Assembly: GCA_942636505.2 (NCBI GenBank)
Contig: CALOGB020000021.1
Span: forward strand, 1 to 64,000
Length of the DNA: 64,000 nt
DNA from: an uncultured bacterium
GTDB taxonomy: Bacteria; Pseudomonadota; Alphaproteobacteria; Sphingomonadales; Sphingomonadaceae
Reading direction: 5' to 3'
The notes beneath the pieces were generated by a model that did not search any database, was not told where the DNA came from, and worked only from the letters and a program-made list of their open reading frames with translations. A program made the position numbers and the translations under genes. Below are positions 15,386 through 24,559 of this stretch, piece after piece; the stretch's first letter is position 1; each line of letters starts with the position of its first letter.

Positions 15386-15538
15386 TTTCCCTCGCCCCTT
15401 CGGGGAGAGGGAAGGGGCCCGCCGCGCTTGCGGTGGGAAGGGAGAGGGGAGTGTGGCTCGGGACCTGGATCCCAACGCCCCTCTCCCTTCCGTCGCCAAG
15501 TGGCTCCTCCCTCCCTCTCCCCGAAGGGGCGAGGGAAA
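15386..15538. repeat. Inverted repeat, family C
   Basis: Outer arms TTCCCTCGCCCCTTCGGGGA (from 15387) and its complement ending at 15537 enclose inner CCCTCTCCCTTCC-type arms. Each arm is also a small hairpin (CCCCTTCGGGG). It fills the gap between the convergent dnaB and cysH genes and may act as a bidirectional terminator. Confidence 0.85.
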
Positions 15539-15542
15539 ACGG

Positions 15543-16295
15543 TCAAATCATCGGATCGTAGTCGGTGGGGGCGTGGATGCCGCATTCGACCTTGTCGAAA
15601 CTGCGCCACCGACCAGCGCGCGGGTCTTCGCCGGGGGCGACTTTGGTCGTGCACGGCGCGCAGCCGATTGAAAGATAGCCTTGCGCTTCCAACGGATGCC
15701 GCGGCAGTTCATGCTCGGCGAAATAGGCGTCAAGCTTGGCCTTGTCCCAATCTGCCAGCGGGTTGATCTTGAGGCGGCCCTCGTCCTCTTCGAAGCGGGG
15801 GAGAGCGGTACGGGTGCCCGACTGGAATCCCTTCCGCCCCGAAATCCAGGCATCGAACGGCGCCAGCGCCCGCCGCAACGGCTCGACCTTGCGCAGATCG
15901 CAACACCCATCAGGATCGTACGACCAGCGCAACCCCGTCTTGTCCTTGATCGCCAGCAACCGCGGATCCGGCCGGAACACGCGTAGATCGGTGAACCCCA
16001 GTCTCTCCGCCAGTTCGTCGCGATACGCCAAGGTCTCGCCGAACATCTTCTGCGTATTCGTAAACACGACCGGCACGTCGACGTCGACCTGCGCGACCAT
16101 GTGCAGCAGCACCGCCGACTCCGCGCCGAACGACGATACCGCCGCGATCCGCCCGCGCAACTCGCCGACCAGCAGTTCGAACAGCATCTCCTGTGCGGAG
16201 ACGCCTTCGAACCGCTCCTGCATCGCCATCGCATCGGCGCGCGTGAACGCCGGCGTGACGTCGATCATGTCGAGTTGGCGCGCGGGCTCACCCAT
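15543..16295 (-). CDS. cysH: Assimilatory adenylyl-sulfate (APS) reductase
   Basis: A 250-residue enzyme reducing activated sulfate to sulfite. It has the ATP-PP-loop-like SSFGAES segment, a Cys pair C131-C132 (CCDLRKVEPL), a second pair C212/C215 (GCAPCTT), and catalytic C238 in ECGIH. The two Cys pairs bind a 4Fe-4S cluster, which marks the APS-using type rather than the PAPS-using enterobacterial type. The start is MGEPARQ at 16295. It overlaps the DUF934 gene by 8 nt and ends the sulfate-assimilation unit. Confidence 0.93.
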   Translation of the reverse strand: MGEPARQLDMIDVTPAFTRADAMAMQERFEGVSAQEMLFELLVGELRGRIAAVSSFGAESAVLLHMVAQVDVDVPVVFTNTQKMFGETLAYRDELAERLGFTDLRVFRPDPRLLAIKDKTGLRWSYDPDGCCDLRKVEPLRRALAPFDAWISGRKGFQSGTRTALPRFEEDEGRLKINPLADWDKAKLDAYFAEHELPRHPLEAQGYLSIGCAPCTTKVAPGEDPRAGRWRSFDKVECGIHAPTDYDPMI

Positions 16296-16728
16296 GGCGC
16301 AGCTTCCACACCGGCACCGCACCGTCCGCCGCCTTCTGGTACGGCGTATCGTAGCGCTCGAGGCTCGCACGCAGCACGTCGATGTCGATCGGCGCCTGCG
16401 GTGCGAAGCTGTCGAACCCGCAGCGCCGCATCAGCGGAATCTGGTCGACCAGCACATCGCCCTGCGCCCGCAATTCGCCGGTATAACCCGCCTCGCGCAG
16501 GATCCGCGCCGACGAATAGCCACGCCCGTCGCGATAGCCGGGGAAGCTCACCTCGATCAGCGCAAGCTGGTCGATCTGCGGCAACAGCGCGCGAGCATCG
16601 TCGCCCGCTTCCAGACGAACGGCGGCAGCGTTGCTCTGGCCGATGAACGAATCGAGCGTCACCGCGGGCTCGTCATGCGGCTCGTCGTCGCGGAAGCGGA
16701 GCAAAGTCTGGTCCGGATACTCAACCAT
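16288..16728 (-). CDS. DUF934 domain-containing protein
   Basis: A 146-residue protein of the DUF934 family, recognised from IEVSFPGYRDGRGYSSARILRE and the QGDVLVDQIPLMRRCGFDSF region. The family has no established catalytic role but is almost always encoded between cysI and cysH, as here, so a helper role in sulfite reduction is a fair inference. The start at 16728 (MVEYPD) overlaps the cysI stop by 8 nt, and its own stop overlaps cysH by 8 nt. Confidence 0.9.
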   Translation of the reverse strand: MVEYPDQTLLRFRDDEPHDEPAVTLDSFIGQSNAAAVRLEAGDDARALLPQIDQLALIEVSFPGYRDGRGYSSARILREAGYTGELRAQGDVLVDQIPLMRRCGFDSFAPQAPIDIDVLRASLERYDTPYQKAADGAVPVWKLRHG

Positions 16729-18352
16729 AGATCGCCTCCTTGAACGTCTCGAAGCCGACGCGGCGGTAGGTGTCGAGGAAGCGCTCGCCGGGGTCGCGGA
16801 CCTGGAGATACCGGTCGGTGACACGCTCGATCGCGTCGACCACGCCGTCCTCCGAGAAGCCGGGGCCGGTGATCTTGGCTAGGCTGACGTCCTCCGCACC
16901 CGAGCCGCCGAGCGAGAGCTGGTAATTCTCGGTGCCCTTCTTGTCGACGCCGAGGATACCGATGTGGCCGGCATGGTGGTGCCCGCAGGCGTTGATGCAG
17001 CCGCTGATCTTGAGCTTCAGCTCGCCGAGATCACGCTGGCGGTCGAGGCTGCCGAAGCGGGTCGCGATCTTCTGCGCGAGCGGGATCGAGCGCGCATTGG
17101 CGAGGCTGCAATAATCGAGACCGGGGCAGGCGATGATGTCGCTGATCAGGTCGAGATTGGCTTCGGCGAGCCCGGCGTCGTTCAGCGCCGACCACACCGC
17201 GTGCAGGTCGGCGATGCGGACGTGCGGCAGGACGATGTTCTGGGCATGCGTGACGCGCAGTTCGTCGAAGCTGTAGCGCGTGCCGAGATCCGCCATCAGG
17301 TCGATCTGGTCCGCCGACGCGTCGCCGGGAATGCCGCCGATCGGCTTCAGGCTGATGTTGACGATCGCATAGCCCGGCTGCTTGTGCGCCTTGACGTTCT
17401 GGTCGAGCCAGACGGCGAAATCGGGATCGCTGCGGTCGAGTTCGGTCGAGGCGTTGGCGTCGAAGTCAGGCGCGCCGAAGTGGCTCGTGATACGCTCCAG
17501 CTCGGCCCGCGGGGGATCGAGCCCGAGGCCCTTCACCGCTGCGAATTCCTCCTCGACCTGACGGCGATATTCGTCGGGACCGATCTCGTGGAGCAGGATC
17601 TTGATCCGCGCCTTGTAGATGTTGTCGCGGCGGCCATAGCGATTGTAGACGCGCAGGCACGCCTCGAGATAGCTCATCAGGTCGTCGGCGGGGACGAAGT
17701 CGCGAATCTCGTGGCTGATCATCGGCGTGCGGCCCATGCCGCCCCCGACGAAGATCTTCGCGCCGAGTTCACCGTCGCGGACGTGCAGCCCGATGCCGAT
17801 GTCGTGAAGTCGCATCGCCGCACGATCCTCGTCCGCCGCGATCACGCAGATCTTGAATTTCCGCGGGAGGTAGGTGAATTCCGGATGGAACGTCGACCAT
17901 TGGCGGATCAGCTCGGCCCAGGGGCGGGGGTCGGCGACCTCGTCCGCGGCGGCGCCGGCGAACTGGTCGGAACTGATGTTGCGGATGCAGTTGCCGCTGG
18001 TCTGGATGGCGTGCATCTCGACAGTCGCCAGCTCCTGGAGGATGTCCGGGGTCTGATCGAGCTGGATCCAGTTGAACTGGATGTTCTGCCGCGTGGTAAA
18101 GTGGCCGTAACCGCGATCATACTTCCGCGCGATGTGACCGAGCATCCGCATCTGGCGGCCGTCGAGCGTCCCGTACGGCACCGCCACGCGCAGCATGTAC
18201 GCGTGCAGCTGAAGGTACAGGCCGTTCATCAGCCGGAGCGGCTTGAATTGGTCTTCTGTCAGCTCACCCGAGAGGCGGCGGCGGACCTGATCGCGGAATT
18301 CGTCGACGCGCTGGTCGACGATCGCCTGGTCGTATTCGTCGTATTTATACAT
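16721..18352 (-). CDS. cysI: Nitrite/sulfite reductase hemoprotein subunit
   Basis: A 543-residue siroheme and 4Fe-4S enzyme that reduces sulfite to sulfide. The N-terminal ferredoxin-like half has GHFTTRQNIQFNWI and IQTSGNCIRNISSD. The cluster and siroheme ligands come from IACPGLDYCSLANARS and KLKISGCINACGHHH (C-x5-C and C-x3-C, about residues 410-455). The sulfur-operon context favours sulfite over nitrite. Electron donor genes (cysJ or ferredoxin) are not adjacent. It starts 1 nt after DUF2849. Confidence 0.93.
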   Translation of the reverse strand: MYKYDEYDQAIVDQRVDEFRDQVRRRLSGELTEDQFKPLRLMNGLYLQLHAYMLRVAVPYGTLDGRQMRMLGHIARKYDRGYGHFTTRQNIQFNWIQLDQTPDILQELATVEMHAIQTSGNCIRNISSDQFAGAAADEVADPRPWAELIRQWSTFHPEFTYLPRKFKICVIAADEDRAAMRLHDIGIGLHVRDGELGAKIFVGGGMGRTPMISHEIRDFVPADDLMSYLEACLRVYNRYGRRDNIYKARIKILLHEIGPDEYRRQVEEEFAAVKGLGLDPPRAELERITSHFGAPDFDANASTELDRSDPDFAVWLDQNVKAHKQPGYAIVNISLKPIGGIPGDASADQIDLMADLGTRYSFDELRVTHAQNIVLPHVRIADLHAVWSALNDAGLAEANLDLISDIIACPGLDYCSLANARSIPLAQKIATRFGSLDRQRDLGELKLKISGCINACGHHHAGHIGILGVDKKGTENYQLSLGGSGAEDVSLAKITGPGFSEDGVVDAIERVTDRYLQVRDPGERFLDTYRRVGFETFKEAIYG

Positions 18353-18353
18353 A

Positions 18354-18650
18354 TCAGATTACCCAGCTGCCGGCGTTGGGGTCGGCGGGTTTGAGAGTCA
18401 GGTCGGGCCGCATCGTCGGGCCCAAAGCGCGGATCCGGTCCTTGATGTGGGCGGGGCGGGGGCCTTCGTCGGTCAGTGTCGCCTCGATCAGATACGGCAC
18501 GTTGACGCGGCGCGCGCCTTCCTCCGCCTGGAGGATCGCTTCGCCCGCTACGCCGACGTCGGCCGCATCCTCGATATGGCGCGACCAGCCATTGCCGGTC
18601 CACCAGACGACATCGCCGGTGGGAAGGTCGTTTCCGGTCAACAGCTTCAT
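18354..18650 (-). CDS. DUF2849 domain-containing protein
   Basis: A 98-residue protein with the DUF2849 pattern: KLLTGNDLPTGDVVWW at the start and a Tyr/Arg-rich middle (RRVNVPYLIEATL). The function is unknown; the family is characteristically encoded next to cysI in alphaproteobacteria. Its start overlaps the cobA stop by 4 nt and its stop lies 1 nt before cysI, so it is clearly part of the unit. Confidence 0.9.
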   Translation of the reverse strand: MKLLTGNDLPTGDVVWWTGNGWSRHIEDAADVGVAGEAILQAEEGARRVNVPYLIEATLTDEGPRPAHIKDRIRALGPTMRPDLTLKPADPNAGSWVI

Positions 18651-19438
18651 GCGGCGGCGTCCTCTGCTACGCGAGCCCAGCGGGCGAGTTTGTCTTGGGC
18701 GTCCGACAGCTCGACGACTTCGCCGACGACGATGATCGCGGGGCTTTTCACCGCCTCGCGCGTGACCATCGCGCCGAGATCGGCAAGCAGCGTTCGGATC
18801 GCACGGCTGCCCTTGAGCGTGCCGCGTTCGAGCACGGCGACGGGCATGTCGGGCGCGACGCCGTCGGCCATGAGCTTGTCGGCGATCTCGGTCGCGGTGG
18901 CGATGCCCATGTAGATCACGAGCGTGCGGCCCTGGCCGGCGAGCCCGGACCAGTCCTGTTCGGTCAAACCCTTGCACTGGCCCGCGACGAAGCTGACCGC
19001 GCTCGAATGATCGCGGTGCGTCAACGGCAGCATCGCCTCGGCAGCGCAACCGAGTGCGGCCGATACGCCGGGGATCACCTCGACGGGCAGACCCGCAGCG
19101 CGAACCGCTTCGACCTCCTCGCCGCCACGACCGAACACGAACGGGTCACCGCCCTTGAGCCGGATGACGATCGCGCCGGTCTTTACGTGCGCGATGATGA
19201 GGGCGTTGATCGCTTCCTGCGGCAAAGTGTGGCGCGCGCGCTGCTTGGCAACCGAGATGCGCTGCGCCGACGGCGGCGCGATGTCGAGCACGCGCGGGTC
19301 GATCAGCCCGTCGTGCACGACGACGTCGGCGGTCTTCAGCGCCTCGACCGCGCGAACGGTGAGGAGTCCGGGATCGCCCGGGCCCGCCCCGACGAGGATG
19401 ACGCGCCCGCGGGCGGTGGGGTCTAGGAGGCTTGCCAT
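18647..19438 (-). CDS. cobA: Uroporphyrinogen-III C-methyltransferase
   Basis: A 263-residue SAM-dependent enzyme making precorrin-2, the branch point to siroheme. Motifs are VGAGPGDPGLLT (about 16-27), VHDGLID, IRLKGGDPFVFGRGGEE and the VIPGVSAALGCAAEAMLPLTHR block, all typical of SUMT. There is no fused CysG dehydrogenase/ferrochelatase domain. It heads the sulfur operon and supplies the siroheme needed by CysI. ATG 19438 was chosen; longer in-frame extension runs into repeat DNA. Confidence 0.95.
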   Translation of the reverse strand: MASLLDPTARGRVILVGAGPGDPGLLTVRAVEALKTADVVVHDGLIDPRVLDIAPPSAQRISVAKQRARHTLPQEAINALIIAHVKTGAIVIRLKGGDPFVFGRGGEEVEAVRAAGLPVEVIPGVSAALGCAAEAMLPLTHRDHSSAVSFVAGQCKGLTEQDWSGLAGQGRTLVIYMGIATATEIADKLMADGVAPDMPVAVLERGTLKGSRAIRTLLADLGAMVTREAVKSPAIIVVGEVVELSDAQDKLARWARVAEDAAA

Positions 19439-19547
19439 GCGACCGGAGATGGGCGGATGGACGCTGGGCTGCAACTGAATGATGCTTTGGCGGGAGGTAG
19501 GATTGCTTTTGCACGTGGGGCCGAGAGGCGTGGTCGTCGAACCCTTA

Positions 19548-19678
19548 CGATCCTCCCCCGCAAGGGGGAGGTAGCGCCGAAGGTAACGGAGGGGGGGGGA
19601 TCCGGAACATCGGTAATCCCTTTCCTCCCCCTCCGTCTGGCAAGAGCCAGCCACCTCCCCCTGGCGGGGGAGGATCGT
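19548..19678. repeat. Inverted repeat, family B
   Basis: Outer hairpins CGATCCTCCCCCGCAAGGGG and the CCCCCTGGCGGGGGAGGATCG-like end are reverse complements, with inner arms GGAGGGGG / CCCCCTCC. The same structure recurs at 30287-30411. It lies between the divergent cobA promoter region and the end of astD. Confidence 0.88.
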
Positions 19679-19694
19679 TAATCCACCACGTTGG

Positions 19695-21107
19695 TCAGCC
19701 GTCGGCTAGGCCGATACCGATTGACGCACGGGCGCTTTCGGATTCGCTGCTGACGACCGGGTAGGCGCAGTAATCAGCGGCGTAATAGGCGCTCGGACGG
19801 TGGTTGCCCGACCAGCCAATCCCGCCGAACGGCGCGGCGCTCGAGGCGCCGTTGGTCGGCTTGTTCCAGTTGACGATGCCGGCGCGGATGTTCGCCCAGA
19901 AGCGGTCATAGAGCGCGGGAGTCTGGCTGATGAGCGAGGCGGACAGGCCGTAGCGCGTGTTGTTCGCCTCGGCGATCGCGGCGTCGAAATCGTCGACGCG
20001 GACGACTTGCAGGATCGGGCCGAACAGCTCGATATCGGGCCGCTCGGCGATGTCGGTGACGTCGATCATCGCGGGCTTGAGGAACGGCAGGTCCTCGACC
20101 GGGCGCTCGAGATGGCGGATCGGGCGGCCGCCGCGCGTGAGCAGTTCGAGGAAGCTTTCGGTCAGCTGCTCGGCGGCTTCGTTGTCGATCACAGGGCCCA
20201 TGAACGGGGCGGGGTTGGCGTGCGGCTCGCCGACGATGATCCGTCCGACCATCTTGTCGAGCGTGGCGATCAGCGGATCGTACAGCTTCGTGTCGATGAT
20301 CAGCCGGCGGGCCGCGGTGCAGCGCTGGCCGGCGGTGGTGAAGGCGGACTGGATGATGAGCACGGCCGCGGTGTGCAGGTCGGGCGCGTCCCAGACGACG
20401 ATCGGATTGTTGCCGCCCATCTCGAGCGCGAGAATCTTCTCGGGCTTGTCGGCGAACGCGCGGTTGAGCGCTAAGCCAGTGCGCGCCGAGCCGGTGAACA
20501 GCAGCCCGTCGATGTCAGGATGCGCGGCAAGTGCCTTGCCCTCGTTGGGGCCACCGATGACTAAACGAATGCACTCGGCCGGCACCCCGGCGGCGCGGAA
20601 ACATTCGACGAGGAACGCGCCGACGGCAGGGGTCTTTTCGGATGGCTTGAAGACCACGGCGTTGCCGGCAATCAGCGCGGGGACGATGTGGCCGTTGGGC
20701 AGATGTGCGGGGAAGTTGTACGGCCCGAGCACGGCCAGCACGCCGTGCGGCTTGTGGCGGACGGCGATCCGCGATCCCATCGTCGCTTCGAGGCGGCGCT
20801 GCGCGGTGCGATCGGCATAGGCGCTGACCGAGATGTCGACCTTGGCGATGACCGTCTCGACCTCGCCGCGCGCTTCCCAGATCGGCTTGCCGGTCTCGCG
20901 TGCGATCAGGTCGGTGAACGCGTCGTTGCGCTGGCGGACGATGTTGGCGAAGCGCCGCATCGTCTCGATCCGGAAGGCGAGTGGTTTCGACGCCCAGCTC
21001 GACCAGCCGGCACGGGCGCAGGCGACCTCGGCGTCGACGTCGCCGATCGGGTGGCGCCAGAGGACCGCACCGGTGGCTGGCTCGTAGGAGATGATCTCGT
21101 CGGACAT
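19695..21107 (-). CDS. astD: Succinylglutamate-semialdehyde dehydrogenase
   Basis: A 470-residue NAD-dependent aldehyde dehydrogenase. Catalytic Cys is in TAGQRCTAARRL, Glu in ALEMGGNNP, and the NAD-binding FTGSARTG loop is present. The GPYNFPAHLPNGHIVPAL segment and the C-terminal NWNKPTNGASSAAPFGG are distinctive of AstD, the fourth step of the arginine succinyltransferase pathway. No other ast gene is in the window, so here it stands alone. ATG 21107 is the family start; the frame stays open much further upstream but that part reads as repeat and non-coding sequence. Confidence 0.9.
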   Translation of the reverse strand: MSDEIISYEPATGAVLWRHPIGDVDAEVACARAGWSSWASKPLAFRIETMRRFANIVRQRNDAFTDLIARETGKPIWEARGEVETVIAKVDISVSAYADRTAQRRLEATMGSRIAVRHKPHGVLAVLGPYNFPAHLPNGHIVPALIAGNAVVFKPSEKTPAVGAFLVECFRAAGVPAECIRLVIGGPNEGKALAAHPDIDGLLFTGSARTGLALNRAFADKPEKILALEMGGNNPIVVWDAPDLHTAAVLIIQSAFTTAGQRCTAARRLIIDTKLYDPLIATLDKMVGRIIVGEPHANPAPFMGPVIDNEAAEQLTESFLELLTRGGRPIRHLERPVEDLPFLKPAMIDVTDIAERPDIELFGPILQVVRVDDFDAAIAEANNTRYGLSASLISQTPALYDRFWANIRAGIVNWNKPTNGASSAAPFGGIGWSGNHRPSAYYAADYCAYPVVSSESESARASIGIGLADG

Positions 21108-21163
21108 GGTGCCGCTCTTGCCTTGATTCGCGGCGAGTTTCCACTGGGGGATGCGCAGTTCTG

Positions 21164-21277
21164 CTCCCCTCCCTGTAAAGGAGGGGTTGGGGGTGGGTAG
21201 GTCGGCCTGAGCCGCAAGCGTCTGAACCCAGGGAACCCGACCCACCCCCGGCCCCTCCCTTTCAGGGAGGGGGGAGA
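21164..21277. repeat. Long inverted repeat, family A
   Basis: Arms CTCCCCTCCCTGTAAAGGAG plus GGGGGTGGGT (21164-21217) and CCCACCCCCGGCCCCTCCCT plus TTCAGGGAGGGGG (21238-21275). It separates selO and astD, which run in the same direction, and may terminate selO transcription. Confidence 0.88.
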
Positions 21278-22639
21278 TCACTGGGCTAGTGCTTCGCCCA
21301 TTTTGCGGATCGCGGCGACCTTGGCGTTTAGCAAACTCCAGTCGTCGTGCTCGGCGATCGGGGCCCAAATCGCTTCGACCTCGTCGATGAGCATGCTGCA
21401 TGGGTCGCCCGACCAATAGGGGTGCGAGCGGTCTTTCCGGGGTTCGTACGATGCGAGTGCGGCGCGGACCTCGGTCCAGGGTTCGTCGTAGGTGCTGGGC
21501 AACTCCCCACCGAACACGTCGAAGAAGAACCGGTCGATCCCGACGCCGGAGGTGCGGAGCGCGCGTTCGGTGGCCTGGACGAGGTCGCGGTCGGTATCGG
21601 GATCGCGGGGGCGGACCCCGAGGCGCCAGAGGATCGCCTCCGTGACTTCGGCTTGATAGCGCGGGCCGAACTGGTCGAGCGCCGCCACCAGCGGATCGCT
21701 TTCGGCGATCTGGCGGAGCGCAACGGCGAGTTGCATCACGTCCCAGTGGATCGCCTCGGGCTGGCGGCCGAACGCGTAAAGCCCCTGATGGTCGAAATAG
21801 GCGGCAGTGAACGCCGGGTCCCAGGTCGGGGCGAAGCGCCACGGGCCGTAGTCGAAGCTCTCCCCGGTGACGTTGATATTGTCCGAATTTAGCACGCCGT
21901 GGACGAAGCCCGCTGCCATGTAGCGCGCTGCAAGCCGTGCAGTGCGACCGACGACGAGGTCGAGCAGGCGGACCGGATCGTCGCTGTCCTCGTCGTAGAG
22001 GTTGCGGAGTGTGTAGCCGACGAGTTTGCGCAAGCCTGCTTCGTCGCGGTGGTAGCCGAGGCGCTGGAAGCTGCCGATGCGGACGTGGCTGTGATTGAGG
22101 CGGACCAGCACCGCCGAGCGGGTCGGGCTGGGTTCGTCGCCGCGCTGGAGTTCCTCGCCGGTCTCGATCAGCGACACTGTCCGCGAAGTCGGCACGTTGA
22201 GCGCCTCCAGCATTTCGGTCGCGAGGATCTCGCGCATCCCGCCCTTGAGGGTGAGGCGGCCGTCACCGGCACGGCTCCACGGCGTCTGGCCGGATCCCTT
22301 GGTGCCGAGGTCCATCAACCGGCCTCGGTCATCCCGCATCTGCGCGAAGGTGAAACCGCGGCCGTCGCCGAGATCCGGATTGTAGTTGCGGAACTGATGG
22401 CCGTGGTAGCGGAGCGCGAACGGCTGGGGCAGCGTGCCGGGGAGCGGCTCGAACCGGCCGAAATGGCGCGTCCATTCGTCGTCGGTGAGCGTGTCGACCC
22501 CGATCTGCGCGGCGGCGCGATCGTTGCGGAAGCGGGTTCGCGTCGCGGGGAAATCCGCGGGGGCGACGGGATCGAAGAAGCCGTCGCCGAGGTCGAGGAG
22601 CTTTGCTTCGGGGCGATAGGCTTGCGGGGAGATAGGCAT
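21278..22639 (-). CDS. selO: SelO/YdiU-family protein adenylyltransferase
   Basis: A 453-residue pseudokinase-fold enzyme that transfers AMP to protein Ser/Thr/Tyr. Recognisable SelO blocks are the start FFDPVAPADFP, ALRYHGHQF, LGTKGSGQTPWSR, GGMREILATEMLEAL and VHGVLNSDNINVTG, the last being the catalytic-loop and metal-binding region with flipped nucleotide geometry. It is shorter than Escherichia coli YdiU by a few tens of residues and lacks the C-terminal selenocysteine motif of eukaryotic SelO. It is encoded alone, divergent from the hydrolase gene. Confidence 0.92.
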   Translation of the reverse strand: MPISPQAYRPEAKLLDLGDGFFDPVAPADFPATRTRFRNDRAAAQIGVDTLTDDEWTRHFGRFEPLPGTLPQPFALRYHGHQFRNYNPDLGDGRGFTFAQMRDDRGRLMDLGTKGSGQTPWSRAGDGRLTLKGGMREILATEMLEALNVPTSRTVSLIETGEELQRGDEPSPTRSAVLVRLNHSHVRIGSFQRLGYHRDEAGLRKLVGYTLRNLYDEDSDDPVRLLDLVVGRTARLAARYMAAGFVHGVLNSDNINVTGESFDYGPWRFAPTWDPAFTAAYFDHQGLYAFGRQPEAIHWDVMQLAVALRQIAESDPLVAALDQFGPRYQAEVTEAILWRLGVRPRDPDTDRDLVQATERALRTSGVGIDRFFFDVFGGELPSTYDEPWTEVRAALASYEPRKDRSHPYWSGDPCSMLIDEVEAIWAPIAEHDDWSLLNAKVAAIRKMGEALAQ

Positions 22640-22676
22640 GCGGCGATATGGTGGCCGCTACCCGAAGGACGCAACC

Positions 22677-23558
22677 ATGGCCGCTTACGAAAACCTCTAT
22701 TGGTGGTCCAACGACGGGCTGAGACTCCACGCGAGGGATTATTCGGGCGGCGCGGAAGGCCAGCCACCGATCATTTGCATGCCCGGCCTGACGCGGAATG
22801 CGCGCGATTTCGATGCGCTCGCGGCGAGGCTCGCGGGGCGCTGGCGGCTGATCGCGGTCGATTTTCGCGGGCGGGGCGAGAGCGCCTACGCGAAGGACCC
22901 GATGTCGTATGTGCCATTGACGTACGTGCAGGACGTCGAGGCGTTGCTGACCGATCAGGGTATCGATCGGTATATCGCGTTCGGCACGTCGCTGGGCGGG
23001 ATCGTGACGATGCTGATGGCGGGGCCTTCGCGCGGGCGGATGGTGGCGGCGCTGCTCAACGACGTCGGCCCGGAGATCGACGCGCAGGGGCTGTCGCGAA
23101 TCCGCGGCTATGTCGGCAAGGCGAGCGTCTTCCCGACCTGGATGCATGCAGCGCGCTGCGTTTCGGAGAACAACGCCGACGTCTATCCCGACTGGCAGAT
23201 CGAGGACTGGCTGGCGATGGCCAAGCGGCTGTACCGGTTGAACAGTTCGGGGCGGATCGTGCTCGACTATGATCTAAAGATCGCCGAACCGTTCCGCGTG
23301 CCGGGGAACGAAGCGGGGCCTGACATGTGGCAGGCGCTGGGCTCGCTCCGCAACGTGCCGACGCTGATCGTCCGGGGTGGCCGCTCCGACCTGTTGTCGG
23401 CGGCGACGGCCGAGCGGATGGCGGCATCGCTCGATCAGGCGGAATTGGTGACGGTGCCGGGCATCGGGCACGCACCGACGCTGAGCGAGACAATGCTGCA
23501 GGAGCCGATCGACCGGTTGCTGGCGCGCGCGCTTGAGGGGGCGGCGATCCGCGCTTAG
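22677..23558 (+). CDS. Alpha/beta hydrolase
   Basis: A 293-residue alpha/beta-hydrolase fold protein. The nucleophile elbow is GTSLGG with Ser105, the oxyanion region is MPGLTRNARDFDAL, VDFRGRGES follows, and the catalytic His is in PGIGHAPTL (about 265). The fold is clear but the substrate is not; esterase, lactonase or dehalogenase-like roles are all possible. ATG 22677 (MAAYENLYWW) gives the normal start. It is followed 55 nt later by an SDR gene and may be co-transcribed. Confidence 0.87.
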   Translation: MAAYENLYWWSNDGLRLHARDYSGGAEGQPPIICMPGLTRNARDFDALAARLAGRWRLIAVDFRGRGESAYAKDPMSYVPLTYVQDVEALLTDQGIDRYIAFGTSLGGIVTMLMAGPSRGRMVAALLNDVGPEIDAQGLSRIRGYVGKASVFPTWMHAARCVSENNADVYPDWQIEDWLAMAKRLYRLNSSGRIVLDYDLKIAEPFRVPGNEAGPDMWQALGSLRNVPTLIVRGGRSDLLSAATAERMAASLDQAELVTVPGIGHAPTLSETMLQEPIDRLLARALEGAAIRA

Positions 23559-23613
23559 GGGGAGGGCGGCGCGTTCTTTTCGATGCCAATCTGCTGACAA
23601 GCCGGGATACTTG

Positions 23614-24372
23614 ATGACCGAACTTTCCGACGCCCATACCAACGTCCGCTCATTGAAGGGCCGCCGCGCAATTATCACCGGAGGGACGACCGGGATCGGT
23701 CGGGCGATCGCGGTGCTGCTCGCCTCGCAGGGCGCCAAGGTCTATATATGCGGCCGCGACGAACGGTATCTGCAGGACGCGCTCGCCCGCATTCGCGAAG
23801 TCGGCGAGGGCGACGGGATGATCACCGAGCTCGCCGATCCTGACAAGGTCCGCGCGTTCTTCGACGCGGGCGAAGCGTATCTCGGCGGCTTCGACATCAC
23901 CGTCGTCAACGCCGCGGTCGCGGCCGGCGGCCTGACGCAGATGAGCGAGGACGAGCTTCGCTATGCGATCGCGGTCGATTTCACTGCATACCTGCTCAGC
24001 GCACATCACGCCGCGCATCGGATGAAGCCGATCAGCGACATCGTCATCATCGGCTCGCTGAGCGCGCATATCCTGGGACCAAGCTCGACGGTGTATGCCG
24101 GGGTGAAGTCCGGCATCGCCGGCTTCTCGGAGGCGTTGCGGCGCGAGCTGGGGCCGAAGGGGATCAAGGTCTCGCTGGTCGAGCCGGGCAAGGTCGGCTC
24201 GAACATGCAGTATCCGGACGTGCCGGACGAGAAGCAGCGCCAGATGATCGAAGCCGAGCAGATGCTGCGCGCGGAGGACATCGCGGTCGGGGTCGAGTTC
24301 GTCCTGACGCAGCCGACGCGGACCGTGATCCAGCAGATCGTGATCGTGCCTCGGGCGCTCGAGGGGGAATAG
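23614..24372 (+). CDS. Short-chain dehydrogenase/reductase (SDR)
   Basis: A 252-residue classical SDR. The cofactor motif TGGTTGIG is at 22-29, NAAVAAG at about 99-105, and catalytic S150, Y161 and K165 in SLSAH...YAGVK. R48 in CGRDE after the second strand suggests NADP preference. Substrate unknown. It follows the alpha/beta hydrolase on the same strand and precedes a repeat and the GH130 gene. Confidence 0.9.
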   Translation: MTELSDAHTNVRSLKGRRAIITGGTTGIGRAIAVLLASQGAKVYICGRDERYLQDALARIREVGEGDGMITELADPDKVRAFFDAGEAYLGGFDITVVNAAVAAGGLTQMSEDELRYAIAVDFTAYLLSAHHAAHRMKPISDIVIIGSLSAHILGPSSTVYAGVKSGIAGFSEALRRELGPKGIKVSLVEPGKVGSNMQYPDVPDEKQRQMIEAEQMLRAEDIAVGVEFVLTQPTRTVIQQIVIVPRALEGE

Positions 24373-24394
24373 GCGCCAACTAGCCTCCCCAATT

Positions 24395-24465
24395 CCGTTC
24401 GTGCTGAGCGAAGTCGAAGCACCTTCGCTCGGGGCACACCCTTCGACTTCGCTCAGGGCGAACGG
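24395..24465. repeat. Inverted repeat, family D
   Basis: Arms CCGTTCGTGCTGAGCGAAGT... (24395-24419) and CTTCGACTTCGCTCAGGGCG... (24441-24465) are near reverse complements. Similar CTTCGACTTCGCTCA palindromes are widespread in sphingomonad genomes. It lies between the SDR and GH130 genes. Confidence 0.85.
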
Positions 24466-24559
24466 AAATAGGGGTGGCGAACTCAAATAGGGTTCGAACG
24501 GAATAAAGGGAGGGCAAAGGGGGGGGCGAATGAGAGACCAGTTACCTTAGGAGAATAGC

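Noticed and set aside
19695-21842. A 715-residue version of AstD using the full open frame
   Set aside because: The extra N-terminal 245 residues are Arg/Pro-rich, read through a family A repeat and overlap selO in another frame. The family start MSDEIISYEP at 21107 is normal.
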